The notes under the pieces are model-generated. The model ran no database searches, was not told the DNA's origin, and was given only the letters and a program-made list of their open reading frames with translations. A DNA stretch of 64,000 bases from Prado023 sp963700475. GTDB taxonomy: Bacteria; Actinomycetota; Actinomycetes; S36-B12; CAIYMF01. Positions 33,589-44,000 of this stretch are shown in pieces. Positions within the stretch are counted from its first letter, which is position 1; every line of letters begins with the position of its first letter. Both the position numbers and the translations under genes were made by a program. The stretch lies in the NCBI GenBank assembly GCA_963700475.1, contig CAVOXR010000011.1, forward strand, positions 62,001 through 126,000, in the 5' to 3' direction.

Positions 33589-36065
33589 CGGCCGATCCCG
33601 TCGAAGGTCGTCCGGGCAGCGGGGAAGGCATCGGTCATGACGACGGCCTCGACCGATGCCGGCAGCGCGATCCCCTCGCCGACGACCACTGTGGCGCCGG
33701 AGATGTTCCCGGAGTCGTCGGTCGTCAGGGTCGTGTCGCGGTAGTAGTCGATCGGGACGGGGGCCCCTGTGACGGCGTCGAGGAGGAGGATCGACACGAA
33801 GTGGTCCGCGGGCTTGTACTGGACGCCTGGATCCAGGGTGAGGTCCACCGAGAACGACGTCCGGTCGGTCGTCACCTCGCCGACGGTCAGGCCTGGGACG
33901 CGCCGGACGGCAGGGGACTGGGCCTGCTCCCCGAGGAACGTGCCGGCGGCGGTGATGACCCCCGACGTGTCGCACATCCCGGTGATGGGCATCTGGCCGC
34001 CATATCCGGGGATGTCGGCGCAGACTGCCTCGGCGAGGAACTGCGAGTCGGGCCCGACCCGGCCGTCAGCGCCGAACGTCCCTCGCAGGTCGAAGCGGCG
34101 CAGCGGGACCGGGCCGAACGTGAACCACAGGTTGACCTGCGCCGCGGTCCACGAGAACGTGCCGCCGCGCTGGGGGCCCAGGACTGGGAACGCGAACCTG
34201 GCCGACGGGTCGGCGACGACCTCCCCTCGTGTCCCCGGCTTGGCGCCCACGAACCACACCACCGTGGAGTCCGCGTTGGTGCGGACGGCCCCGCCGATCC
34301 AGTCGTAGAAGTCGAAGCCGATCTGGTTGACGCTGGTCAGCATCGGGGGCATGGGGACGGCAAGGCGCGACATCTGCAGCCCGGACACCTCATCGGCGCC
34401 GACCTGCGGGTTCCACGCCGCGCCGTCGTCGCCGGTCGTCACCCTGAACGAGCCGCGGAAGGCCTGCATGGGGCCGGTGCCCAGATGGACATTGCCGACA
34501 CGCGGTCCGCCGGTGGTCGCCACCCCCTCGACTGTCACCGTGAATGTCGTGGTGGCGGGCAGCAGCGTGCGCGGCCTGATGAACACGTAGCGGCCATCCC
34601 CGGAGAACGACACGGCTGCGTCGACGGCCGGCTCGATCGTCACCATCTGCTCGGGATCCGGTGCAGGGACCATCCGGGCGGGTACGGTCCGGCCGTCCTC
34701 GCGGACGAGGAGCCGTCCGGTGAAGTAGCCCGCGGGGCTGATCCGGACGGCCTCGTCCGGCGGGACCAGCCCTCCGCCCACGTTGACGCCGTAGACGAAG
34801 GAGCCGTTGGCCGGCAGCTCAGCTGACGTGGGAACGCACCGCGGGTCGGTCGCCGCCCGAAGGCAGTAGTCGTACGGCACGAACCAGATCACCCCGTCCT
34901 GGCTGCCGATCACCACCCCGTCGGCGGTCAGCGCGGGCGAGGAGTTCAGCTGGTTGCGGGTGGCCAGCGTGGGTTCTGCGGATGTGGTGTCGAAGGCCCA
35001 GCGCCGCGTGCCCCCGGTGGCGTCGACGGCCACGACCTGGCCGTTGGCGGCGCCGACGTAGACCACGGGCAGCCCATCGGGCGCGCGGCCGACGACTGGC
35101 GAGCTACGGATCGGGGCGCCCGTGTCGTAGGTCCACAGCGCGTGCCCGTCGGGGGCCACGGAGTGGAGCAATCCGTCGGTGGAGCCGATGACCACCTGCT
35201 GGAGCGTCCCGTCCGCATCCTCGATGAGCGCGGGTGAGGAGTAGATGTGGTCCCCGGTCTGGTACTTCCAGCGCACTGAGCCGTTGGCCCGGTCCAGCGC
35301 GTACAGGGTGCCGTCGAACGACCCCTGGTAGAGCACGCCGGAGGTGTCCATGGCCGGCGATGAGGTGACGTAGCCGAGGGTGGTGCGCTGCCAGAGCTGC
35401 TCACCGGCGGCGTCGAGGGCGAAGATCCGGGCGTCGACCGAACCCCAGTAGGTGGTGCTCTGCTCGTCCACGACGGGCACCGTCCATACGGCGTTGGCGG
35501 CCTCCGTGGCCCACTTGACCTGTCCGTCCGGGGTGATGGCGTACGACTGGCTGCCGGTGTTCCCCTGGTAGATCGTGCCGTCAGGTCCGACGTTCGGGCT
35601 GCCCTCCCACCACGACACGAGCTGGGTGCTGCCTGCGGCCGGCGGCAGCGCCTTCAGCTCCCAGACGACGCGCTCGGACTCCGGTACGCCCGGATCCGTC
35701 CGGACCCGCCGCAGGATCTCGTCACCGGCGCCCAGGACCAGCGACTCCCCGATCCCCGGCTCCGAGGCAAGGAGCGCCGGTGCCGTGTCGATGATGCCGC
35801 CGGTGGTGAAGCTCCACACCTCCTTCCCGGTGCGGTCCAGGCCGTGCAGGACGTTGTCGGCGCTGCCCACGTAGATGGTGCCGTCGGCCGAGACGACGGG
35901 GGTGGAGAAGATCCCGACGTCCGTGGTGAACGACCAGGGCGCGATTCCGGGGTCCGTGCCCACGAGGTCAGAGGCGCCGGTGTTGCGCAGGTCGTGGCGC
36001 ATCGTCGGCCACGGGGAGCCGGCCTGGGTGGCCGGGGAGACGGTCGGCACCGGAGCGGGCGGCAT
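33585..36065 (-). CDS. PQQ-type beta-propeller protein (N-terminus uncertain)
   Basis: 826 residues as read from ATG 36065. Residues 15-390 contain at least seven propeller blades with the recurrent pattern GTIYVGS..., LYALDRANG..VRW, VVYVGAANGQVVAVDATGG, typical of PQQ_2-like outer-surface proteins. The remaining 430 residues are beta-rich with cysteine pairs and no recognised domain. No signal peptide follows the chosen start. The frame upstream from ATG 36145 encodes a short hydrophobic stretch (GAAVTIGGCIA), so the true start may be there with another one-base error near 36085. Likely extracytoplasmic; no enzymatic residues are evident. Confidence 0.75.
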   Translation of the reverse strand: MPPAPVPTVSPATQAGSPWPTMRHDLRNTGASDLVGTDPGIAPWSFTTDVGIFSTPVVSADGTIYVGSADNVLHGLDRTGKEVWSFTTGGIIDTAPALLASEPGIGESLVLGAGDEILRRVRTDPGVPESERVVWELKALPPAAGSTQLVSWWEGSPNVGPDGTIYQGNTGSQSYAITPDGQVKWATEAANAVWTVPVVDEQSTTYWGSVDARIFALDAAGEQLWQRTTLGYVTSSPAMDTSGVLYQGSFDGTLYALDRANGSVRWKYQTGDHIYSSPALIEDADGTLQQVVIGSTDGLLHSVAPDGHALWTYDTGAPIRSSPVVGRAPDGLPVVYVGAANGQVVAVDATGGTRRWAFDTTSAEPTLATRNQLNSSPALTADGVVIGSQDGVIWFVPYDYCLRAATDPRCVPTSAELPANGSFVYGVNVGGGLVPPDEAVRISPAGYFTGRLLVREDGRTVPARMVPAPDPEQMVTIEPAVDAAVSFSGDGRYVFIRPRTLLPATTTFTVTVEGVATTGGPRVGNVHLGTGPMQAFRGSFRVTTGDDGAAWNPQVGADEVSGLQMSRLAVPMPPMLTSVNQIGFDFYDWIGGAVRTNADSTVVWFVGAKPGTRGEVVADPSARFAFPVLGPQRGGTFSWTAAQVNLWFTFGPVPLRRFDLRGTFGADGRVGPDSQFLAEAVCADIPGYGGQMPITGMCDTSGVITAAGTFLGEQAQSPAVRRVPGLTVGEVTTDRTSFSVDLTLDPGVQYKPADHFVSILLLDAVTGAPVPIDYYRDTTLTTDDSGNISGATVVVGEGIALPASVEAVVMTDAFPAARTTFDGIGR

Positions 36066-36207
36066 CGGCCGCTGGAACCACCAGGGTCAGCGATGCAGCC
36101 GCCGATCGTCACGGCGGCCCCGAGGTGGTCCAGGCGCGCGGTCATGACTCGAACGTACTCAGGTCCGGTGCCGGATTCCGGTCGGTGGCAGGCGAGCGGG
36201 GGCGGGC

Positions 36208-37262
36208 TCAGCCCAGGATGCACCCGGCCAGGGCGTCGGCGACCACGTCCGCATCGTCGGGGCCGTTGACCAGGTGGAACGACAGCCGGAGGCGCCCCGC
36301 GCGCACGCTCGCGACGACGTTCGCCGCGGCGAGCCGCGCCGCGGCGTCGGGGGTCACCCTCAGGCTCACGATGGCCGAGTCCCCGGGAGGAAGGCCGGCA
36401 CCCAGCCGGAACCGGTTCGCCAACCCGATGCAGTGCGCCTGCAGGGCAGCTGGGTCGATGGAGGCGAGCAGGTCGAGGGACTCCGCCTGCCCCACCCACG
36501 AGTGCCACGCCGGCGAGATGTCGAAGCGGCGGGCGTCGCCGGCCAGACGCAACGGGGTTCCGTAGATGCTGTCCCACCGGTCGGCACCGGCGTACCAGCC
36601 CGCGCCGTGCGGAACCAGGCCGCGCCGCAGCCTCCTTCGTGACGACCATGAAGGCGGTCCCGCGCGGGGCCAGCAGCCACTTGTAGCCACCGCACACCGT
36701 GATGTCGAAGCGCCCGGCGTCCACGGGCAGCCAGCCAGCGGCCTGGGTGGCGTCCACGAGCATCTGGGCGCCGTGCTCGTCGGTCGCAGCCCGGATGGCA
36801 CTCGAGGTCAGCAAGGGTCCCGTCGGATGACTGGACGGCCGACACCGCGACCAGCGTGGTCCCGGCCCGCACCGCGTCAGCCAGCCGGTCCAGGGGCGCC
36901 TCACGCACCGCCACGCCTCGGCCAGCCTGGGCCAGGAACGGGAAGCTGACGGACGTGAACTCCCCCTCGGCGACGAGGACCTCGCTGCCCGGTGGTAGCG
37001 CTGCGGCCACGAGCCCGACGAACGGGCTGACGACACTGCCGATCGCCACGGAACCCGAGTCGACGCCCACCAGCCCGGCGAACGCGGCGCGCGCCCGCTC
37101 GACGGCGTCGTCGAAACCGACCGCGTCGGAACGGCCGCTGCGCCAGTCCGCCAGGGTGGACTCGAGGGCGGCGCTCGTCCGCCGTGGGGGCAGGCCGAGC
37201 GTGGCGGTGTTGCAGTAGACGACCTCAGCGTCGAACTCCCTGCGGGCCTCATCGGGGGTCAT
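36208..37262 (-). CDS. Class V PLP-dependent aminotransferase (two frameshifts)
   Basis: About 350 residues after correction, starting at ATG 37262, which overlaps the upstream helicase stop by ATGA. The N-terminal part (VVYCNTATLGLPPRRTSAALE), the middle part with the PLP lysine (CGGYKWLLAPRGTAFM, plus LVDATQAAGWLPVD) and the C-terminal part (WYAGADRWDSIYG... RAGRLRLSFHLVN) lie in three different frames. Single extra bases near 36802 and 36622 account for both shifts; the span is 1,055 nt, two more than a multiple of three. The fold is that of cysteine desulfurase/isopenicillin-N-epimerase-like enzymes. The substrate is unknown. Confidence 0.75.
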
Positions 37263-38920
37263 GCGCCCCGGCCCTTCCCGAGGAGCAGGTCGGCGACCGC
37301 ATCGCCTGCCGCCCTGCGGATCTGGTCGATGTCGCCGCAGACGATCAGCTGGTCGCGGGCGCGCGACAGCCCGACGTAGAGGATCTCGGCGGCGGTGGCG
37401 GGGTCCCGGAAGCCGTCGACGGCCAGGACGATGGCCGGTCGCTCCAGGCCCTTGAAGGCGGCGACCGTGGAGAAGAACAGGTCCGTGCCGTCCCAGAACG
37501 AGTCCCAGTAGCCGTCGCGGCCGTCGAGCTCCACCCGGTTGGCCTGTTCCGGGTGGCGGTGGTGGGTGGTCAGCAGGGCCACGTCCTGCGGGTCCCATCC
37601 CTGGTCGAGGAGCTCCACTGCAGCATCGTCGGCGGTCTCCATCGCCTCGGCCGCACGGCACTGGATGAACCGGACGGGGGGACCCTCGCCGCCCAGCAGC
37701 TCGGGGGTGTCGCTGGCCAGGGGTGCGAACACCGCACCGATCTGCCGGCTGTTGCGCAGGTTGGCATCGAGGGTCAACGGGACCAGGCCCAGGTCGGGCC
37801 GGTCGTCACGGTCGAAGATGCGCTGCTGCTCGTCGGCGAAGACGGCGATCCGCCCCCTCTCCGGGTCTCGCAGCGAGGCCAGGAGTGAGGGCCACCACGC
37901 GTCGGGGCAGTCCTGCGCCTCGTCCACGATCAGGGCGTCGAACCGCTGCTCGTCGGGCAGGGCCTTGGCCAGCTCGGTCATCTGCGCCGGCATCGTGACG
38001 TCCCAGTACTCCTGGTCGCGGGCGTTGCCGATCTCCACGCCCCACTCCACGCCGAGGGCGTGGTACGTGCGCACCCGGACGTTGCGGCGCAGGGCCTTCG
38101 GCCAGTGGGACACGCGGCGGGCGATCCACGTCGACAGCCCACGGGAGTAGCAGACCAGGGCCACCCGCTGTCCCTCGGCCGACCAGCGCCGAGCCTGCTC
38201 GATGGCCAGCCAGGTCTTGCCGGTGCCCGGTCCGCCGATCACCTCGATGCGCGGGATCCGACGGGCGACGTCCAGCACGTTGTACTGGGCCTCGGTGAGC
38301 CGGTCGACGTGGTCGCCGCGCACGGCCAGCATGCCGGCAAGCTCCTTCTGCTGATCGCCGCGGCCGCCGAGGATCTCAGCCGCGTCGTTCACCACATCGA
38401 TCCCCGGGAGTGCGTGCGGCTCGTTGCGCAGCGGGCCCGTCAGCAGGTCGAAGACGCGTCCGGCGGCGTCGGTGAGCTCGGTGCGATCGATGATCCACTT
38501 CCGCGGCAGTCCGGCTGAGGGATCCTCAGGGCCGAGCTCGGTGTCGGGCAGGATCACCATGTGGATCATCCGCAGCTCGCCGTGCGTCCAGCCCGCATGC
38601 TTCTTCAGGTAGCGGCGCAGGAGGTACTTGCCTGACGTGGCCTGGTCCTCGAGGTCGATGGCCTTCTTGCCCTGCGGTGTCTGCTGCCACCACGTGCCGG
38701 CCTCCCGCCAGACGTGGCCGCCCTTGACCTCGATCGCGGCGAACCCCGCATCGGGCATGCCGACCACGAGGTCGACCTCCCAGTCCCCATCGAGGCCTGT
38801 GAACCGGACGTTGGCCAGGAGGACGTCGACGTCGCGCAACTTGCTCGCGAGGGCATGGAAGGCCACCTTCTCCGCACGGGACTTGAACCTCGGACGCTCC
38901 GGCAGACAACGGGCGGGCAT
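37259..38920 (-). CDS. NERD-domain UvrD-like superfamily 1 helicase
   Basis: 553 residues from ATG 38920, with GAGGAGG 7 nt upstream. The N-terminal 160 residues are a NERD nuclease-related domain (VDLVVGMPDAGFAAIEVKGGHVWRE, with the D-x-n-ExK-type acidic site). The helicase core has Walker A GGPGTGKTWLA, Walker B LIVDEAQDCPDAW, and the C-terminal motifs TVAAFKGLERPAIVLAV and YVGLSRARDQLIV. Such proteins are inferred DNA repair or defence helicase-nucleases. The stop overlaps the start of the aminotransferase gene. Confidence 0.9.
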   Translation of the reverse strand: MPARCLPERPRFKSRAEKVAFHALASKLRDVDVLLANVRFTGLDGDWEVDLVVGMPDAGFAAIEVKGGHVWREAGTWWQQTPQGKKAIDLEDQATSGKYLLRRYLKKHAGWTHGELRMIHMVILPDTELGPEDPSAGLPRKWIIDRTELTDAAGRVFDLLTGPLRNEPHALPGIDVVNDAAEILGGRGDQQKELAGMLAVRGDHVDRLTEAQYNVLDVARRIPRIEVIGGPGTGKTWLAIEQARRWSAEGQRVALVCYSRGLSTWIARRVSHWPKALRRNVRVRTYHALGVEWGVEIGNARDQEYWDVTMPAQMTELAKALPDEQRFDALIVDEAQDCPDAWWPSLLASLRDPERGRIAVFADEQQRIFDRDDRPDLGLVPLTLDANLRNSRQIGAVFAPLASDTPELLGGEGPPVRFIQCRAAEAMETADDAAVELLDQGWDPQDVALLTTHHRHPEQANRVELDGRDGYWDSFWDGTDLFFSTVAAFKGLERPAIVLAVDGFRDPATAAEILYVGLSRARDQLIVCGDIDQIRRAAGDAVADLLLGKGRGA

Positions 38921-39098
38921 CGGTGACCTCCTCGATTCGCGGTCGCGCCCCCGGCCTGCAGCCGGCGGGTCCCACTGATCCGGCAGGCTACCGCCGACGG
39001 CCCCGCCTGCGGGCGACGGCCGATCTCGGCCAGGTCGCGGCCCTGCGCGCCAGGAGCCATGCGGCAACTCGGTACGGGGAAGGGGCAGAATCTCCCCC

Positions 39099-39911
39099 AT
39101 GGCCAGCCCTGACCCGTCTGCGGACCCCACCCGGCAGCCCTCCGACGAGGTGCCCGACGCCGGGTCCCAGGACTACGACACCCTGCTGGCCGAGGCGAAG
39201 GCGCTCTATCCGGGCGTACGGATCGGCCGACCCGGTCGGGCGCGCACCTACTGGGCGACGATCGCCGCAATGCGCGTGCTGCGACTGCGCTGGGCGGTCC
39301 GCATCGAGGGCGCGGATCGGGTCGCCTCGGGGCCGGCGGTCCTCATCGGCAACCACGTCAACGCCCTGGACCCCGCCTGCGTCGTCATCGCCACGTGGTG
39401 GCGGTGCAGCGCGTTCACCAAGATCGAGATGTTCGAGCACCGCGGGTCGATCTTCTTCCGGCTCATGGGGCAGATCCCGCTGCGCCGGGGTGACGTTGCC
39501 TCCACCGACTGGGCGATGCGGATGTCACGACACGCCCTGGGCAGCAGTGGGGGGGTGGGGCGCATCGCGCTGTACCCGGAGGGCACCCGGTCCCCGGACC
39601 CCCGCGTGCTGCACAAGCTCCACAAGCGGATCATGATCCCGCTGCTGCAGGCCAACCCGGACGTGCCCGTCCACGTCGTCACGACGCAGTACGAGAACCG
39701 CCCGTTCCCCCGACGCATCCGGGTCACGGTGCGAGCGTCCGAGCCCCTTCCCCTTGATGCTCGCACGATGACGCCCGACGAGATGACCACGATCGTCCGC
39801 GACGCGATGCTGGCCCTCGGTGGGCAGACCTACGAGGACACCTACGCGCAGGAGGTCAAGGCGCGGCAGCATGCCGCGCGGGGAGCGGACCCCGAGGGCC
39901 CGGCGTCCTGA
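39099..39911 (+). CDS. 1-acyl-sn-glycerol-3-phosphate acyltransferase family protein
   Basis: 270 residues from ATG 39099. The PlsC domain has the catalytic NHxxxxD motif (GNHVNALDP) and motif III YPEGTRS, with the acceptor-binding region MGQIPLRRGD between them. It transfers an acyl chain to lysophosphatidate or a similar acceptor at the inner face of the membrane. The 50-residue polar N-terminus and 40-residue C-terminal tail are less conserved. It converges with the hydrolase gene 7 bp downstream. Confidence 0.9.
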   Translation: MASPDPSADPTRQPSDEVPDAGSQDYDTLLAEAKALYPGVRIGRPGRARTYWATIAAMRVLRLRWAVRIEGADRVASGPAVLIGNHVNALDPACVVIATWWRCSAFTKIEMFEHRGSIFFRLMGQIPLRRGDVASTDWAMRMSRHALGSSGGVGRIALYPEGTRSPDPRVLHKLHKRIMIPLLQANPDVPVHVVTTQYENRPFPRRIRVTVRASEPLPLDARTMTPDEMTTIVRDAMLALGGQTYEDTYAQEVKARQHAARGADPEGPAS

Positions 39912-39918
39912 GACGCCC

Positions 39919-40635
39919 TCACTCGCCGCGCTTGACCCGATCGGTGACCTCGTCGACCTTGGCCCAGATCCGCGAGCGCACCTCCGGTGAGCTCATCTCG
40001 CCCAGGTGCGTCACCCGACCGAGGATATGGTCGTCGGCCTCCAGCTCCGGGAACGCCCGCAGGTGGCGGCGGTACTCGTCCTCAGTGGCGATCAGGACGT
40101 TCTCGACGCCGGGGACGTCCATGTGGGCGTTGATGTAGGGCTGGATGAACAGCTCGTGGGTGCTGTAGATGTTCGTGACGCGGTCCGCGATCGCGGTGAT
40201 GTCCTCGTGCAGCGCGGTCAGGAACGGCGACCCCTCGGCCATGTCGCTCAGGGCCGGGGTCAGGTTGCGCCCGGTCCACGAGAACAGCCGGGAGATCCGC
40301 TGGGCGCTGACGGACCCGCGCCAGGGCGCGCCCACGCTGATCACGTGCTTCACCTGGTCCTGGTTGTCGATCGCGTAGCGCAGTGACGCCAGGCCGCCCT
40401 GGGAGTGCCCGACGAGGACGACGGGCGAGCCCGGCTCCCGTCCCTGGGCCTCGAGCCCGGCCTCGATGTCGGCGTGGATGTGTTCCTGCGACCGATCCAG
40501 GGACATGGCGACGCCGAAATGGGCCAGGGTGATCAGGAAGGCATTCGGGTGGCGCTCGAGGACCGAGCGCATCATGACCGTTGCCGCGACCCCCCGGATG
40601 GCGGTCCCGGCGACGATGGGCACAGCGACGGGCAC
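39919..40635 (-). CDS. Alpha/beta-hydrolase, lipase-like
   Basis: 238 residues if GTG 40635 is the start; GTG 40623 is an alternative and there is no clear ribosome binding site. The oxyanion and nucleophile region reads VVLVGHSQGGLASLRYA (Ser in GHSQG), preceded by an ordinary alpha/beta core, as in triacylglycerol lipases and PGAP1-like hydrolases. No signal peptide is apparent, which suggests a cytoplasmic esterase. A run of GC-rich repeats lies upstream. Confidence 0.75.
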   Translation of the reverse strand: MPVAVPIVAGTAIRGVAATVMMRSVLERHPNAFLITLAHFGVAMSLDRSQEHIHADIEAGLEAQGREPGSPVVLVGHSQGGLASLRYAIDNQDQVKHVISVGAPWRGSVSAQRISRLFSWTGRNLTPALSDMAEGSPFLTALHEDITAIADRVTNIYSTHELFIQPYINAHMDVPGVENVLIATEDEYRRHLRAFPELEADDHILGRVTHLGEMSSPEVRSRIWAKVDEVTDRVKRGE

Positions 40636-41033
40636 GGGGTCGAAACTACCGCAGCCGAACCCCAGCCGGGGCCGTGGCAGGCCACCCTCCCCCTCCGATC
40701 GGTCCACTTTCGCGCGGCCCGATCCCGGGTTCGTCCGGATGCGCGACCGCGGGTGCTCGGAAATCCGGACCGATCGCGGCGGACCGATCGCGCGGCGATC
40801 GGGCGGCCGATCGCGCGGCCATCCGCGGTGGCGGCATGACCAGGGCGTTCGGCGCGGTGCTCCCACGCACGGTCCTGGCGGCCGCTGGGGACGAACGGCC
40901 GTCGCACCTGTGACGTTGGTCCCCGGCGAAGATGCAGCTGCGGCGGCCATGATGTCGACTGGGAGGCGATCGGGCTGTCCCGCTGGTGACTACTTACCCG
41001 GCCGCACCCACCGGCGGCCAGGCGGAGGGCCGA
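40636..41033. other. Gene-free divergent region with CGATCG-rich repeats
   Basis: These 398 bp separate the hydrolase (minus) from the giant activase (plus) and presumably hold both promoters. They contain six CGATCG sequences, four of them in 43 bp; see the repeat entry. No convincing small gene was found. Confidence 0.55.
40767..40814. repeat. Tandem GGACCGATCGCG repeat and adjoining hairpin
   Basis: GGACCGATCGCG occurs at 40767-40778 and 40781-40792 (14-nt period), followed by the perfect stem GCGATCGG-GCGG-CCGATCGC at 40795-40814. Additional CGATCG copies are at 40696-40701 and 40967-40972. Confidence 0.75.
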
Positions 41034-44000
41034 ATGCTTACCTCTCTGGCGATGGGCCTGGACGTCGGGTCCACCACGGTGAAGGCCGTCGTGATGGACG
41101 GCGAGCGCATCGTCTTCAGCGACTACCGGCGGCACAACGCGGATGTCCGCGGCGAGCTGCGCAACCTCCTTCTCGACATCCGTGCTGAGTTCCCTGACGA
41201 GGCCCTCCGTGTCGCGATGACCGGGTCGGGCGGGCTCGGCGTCGCCCGGATGATGGGGGTCCAGTTCATCCAGGAGGTCGTCGCCTCGACTGCGGCGATC
41301 GAGCGCCTGAATCCCGAGACCGACGTCGTCATCGAGCTCGGCGGCGAGGACGCCAAGATCACCTACCTGCACCCGGTTCCCGAGCAGCGGATGAACGGCA
41401 CGTGCGCGGGGGGCACGGGGGCCTTCATCGACCAGATGGCCACGCTCCTGCAGACCGACGCCGCGGGGCTCAATGAGCTTGCCAGCAGGTACCAGCACCT
41501 GCACCCCATCGCCTCGCGCTGTGGGGTGTTCGCCAAGACCGATGTCCAGCCGCTGCTCAACCAGGGGGCGGCGCATGAGGACATCGCCGCCTCGGTGTTC
41601 CAAGCCGTGGCGACGCAGACCATCGCCGGGCTGGCATGCGGCCACCCCATTCGTGGCCAGGTCATCCTCCTCGGCGGCCCCCTGCACTTCCTGCCCGAGC
41701 TGCGTCAGGCCTACGTGCGCGCGTTGGGCGACCAGGTCCAGGAGTTCATCAGCCCGGAGAACAGCCAGCTGTATGTGGCGATCGGTGCCGCCTTCCTCGC
41801 CCAGGCCCCCGAGTTGTCCCTTCCGCACCTGGCCGCCGAGCTGGCCAACGCCAACGCGCTGTCCGTCGTGACCCGGACGATGCGTCCGCTCTTCGTCGAC
41901 GCCGACGAGCGGGCTGAGTTCGATCACCGCCATGCCCGGGCCTCAGTTCCCCAGGGGGAGCTGTCGTCGGTCGTCGGTCCGGTCTTCCTCGGGGTCGATG
42001 CCGGATCCACCACCATCAAGTCCGTCGTCCTGGACAGCGACGGCCAGATCGTCTTCTCCACCTATGACTCCAATCAGGGAGACCCGATCGCTGCAGCGGT
42101 CATGATCGCCGGCCAGGTGCGCTCCGCGCTTCCGGAGGGCTCCTGGATCGGTCGGGCGTGTGTCACGGGGTACGGCGAGGAGCTGGTCAAGACCGCCCTG
42201 CATGCCGACGAGGGCGAGATCGAGACGATGGCGCACTTCCGTGCCGCCAAGCGGGTCTGTCCGGGCGTGACCTCGGTCATCGACATCGGCGGACAGGACA
42301 TGAAGTTCCTGAAGATCCGCAAGGGGGCCGTGGACTCGATCGCGGTCAACGAGGCGTGCTCGTCGGGGTGTGGCTCCTTCCTGCAGACGTTCGCCGAGAC
42401 GATGGGCACCGATGTCCGTACGTTCGCGGCGGCCGGGCTGGCCTCCGATGCGCCGGTCGATCTGGGCAGCCGGTGCACGGTGTTCATGAACTCCTCGGTC
42501 AAGCAGGCCCAGAAGGAGGGGGCGGGCATCGGCGACATCTCCGCCGGGCTGTCGTACTCGGTGGTGCGCAACGCCCTCTACAAGGTGATCAAGCTGCGCG
42601 ACGCAGGTGAGCTCGGCGAGCACGTCGTGGCCCAGGGCGGCACCTTCCTCAACGACGCGGTCCTGCGCGCCTTCGAGCTGCTCACCGGCGTGACCGTGGT
42701 GCGGCCGACGATCGCCGGGCTGATGGGCGCCTACGGGGCGGCCCTGACAGCCCAGATGCACCATGTGCCCGGCGCGGTGAGCCCCATGATGGCCCGGGAT
42801 CTCAGCGCCTTCAGCGTGGATGCGGCGCAGCGGTCGTGCCAGTTGTGCCAGAACCACTGCACGCTGACGATCAGCACCTTCGATGACGGCAGCAGGCATG
42901 TCTCGGGCAACCGGTGCGAGCGGGGTGCGAGCCTTGACAAGCGGCCCAAGAAGTCCGAGATCCCGAACCTGTACGCCTACAAGTACCAGCGCATCTTCGG
43001 TTACCGCCGGCTGATCGACGCGAAGGCGACCCGCGGCGAGATCGGCATCCCACGGGCCCTGGGGATCTACGAGGACTACCCACTGTGGTTCACGGTCCTC
43101 ACCCAGTTGGGCTTCAAGGTGATGCTGTCCGGGCGCAGCAACCATGACCTCTTCGAGTCGGGCATGGAGTCGATCCCCTCGGAGAACGTCTGCTACCCGG
43201 CGAAACTGGCCCACGGCCACATCGAATGGCTGCTCGACCACGGCGTGACCACGATCTTCTTCCCATGCATCCCGTTCGAGCGCCGGGAGTTCGCCGCCGC
43301 CGACAACAACTACACGTGTCCCATCGTGGCGTTCTACCCGCAGGTCCTGGAGAAGAACATGGACCGCCTCCGCGAGCCGGGGGTGCGCTACCTCGATCCG
43401 TTCCTGAACCTCGACGACCCGGGGAAGCTCGCCGAGAGGCTCGTCGAGGTGTTCGCCGACTGGGACGTGACCCTGCCTGAGGCCAGGGCGGCCGTGGCCG
43501 CGGGCTACGAGGAGCTCGACTCGGTTCATGCCGACATCCGGGCCGAGGGCGACCGGGCGCTGCAGTACATGCGCGAGAACGGAGTCCGCGGCATCGTCCT
43601 GGCCGGACGGCCCTACCACGCGGATCCCGAGATCAACCACGGGATCCCGGAGGTCATCTCCAGCCTCGGGATGGCCGTCCTGAGCGAGGATGCGCTGACC
43701 CACGGCATGACCACGAGCCGACTGGAGCGACCTCTGCGGGTGCGCGACCAGTGGACCTACCACTCCCGCCTCTACGAGGCCGCGGCACAGGTCCGCACCG
43801 AGCCGGACCTGAACCTCGTCCAGCTCACCAGCTTCGGGTGCGGCGTCGATGCCGTGACCAGCGACCAGGTCCAGGAGATCCTCGAGGCGGCCGACGACGT
43901 CCACACCGTCCTCAAGATCGACGAGGTGAGCAACCTCGGTGCCGCCCGGATCAGGCTGCGCTCGCTGAAGGCCGCGACCGCCGAACGGCCCGCGGCCGCA

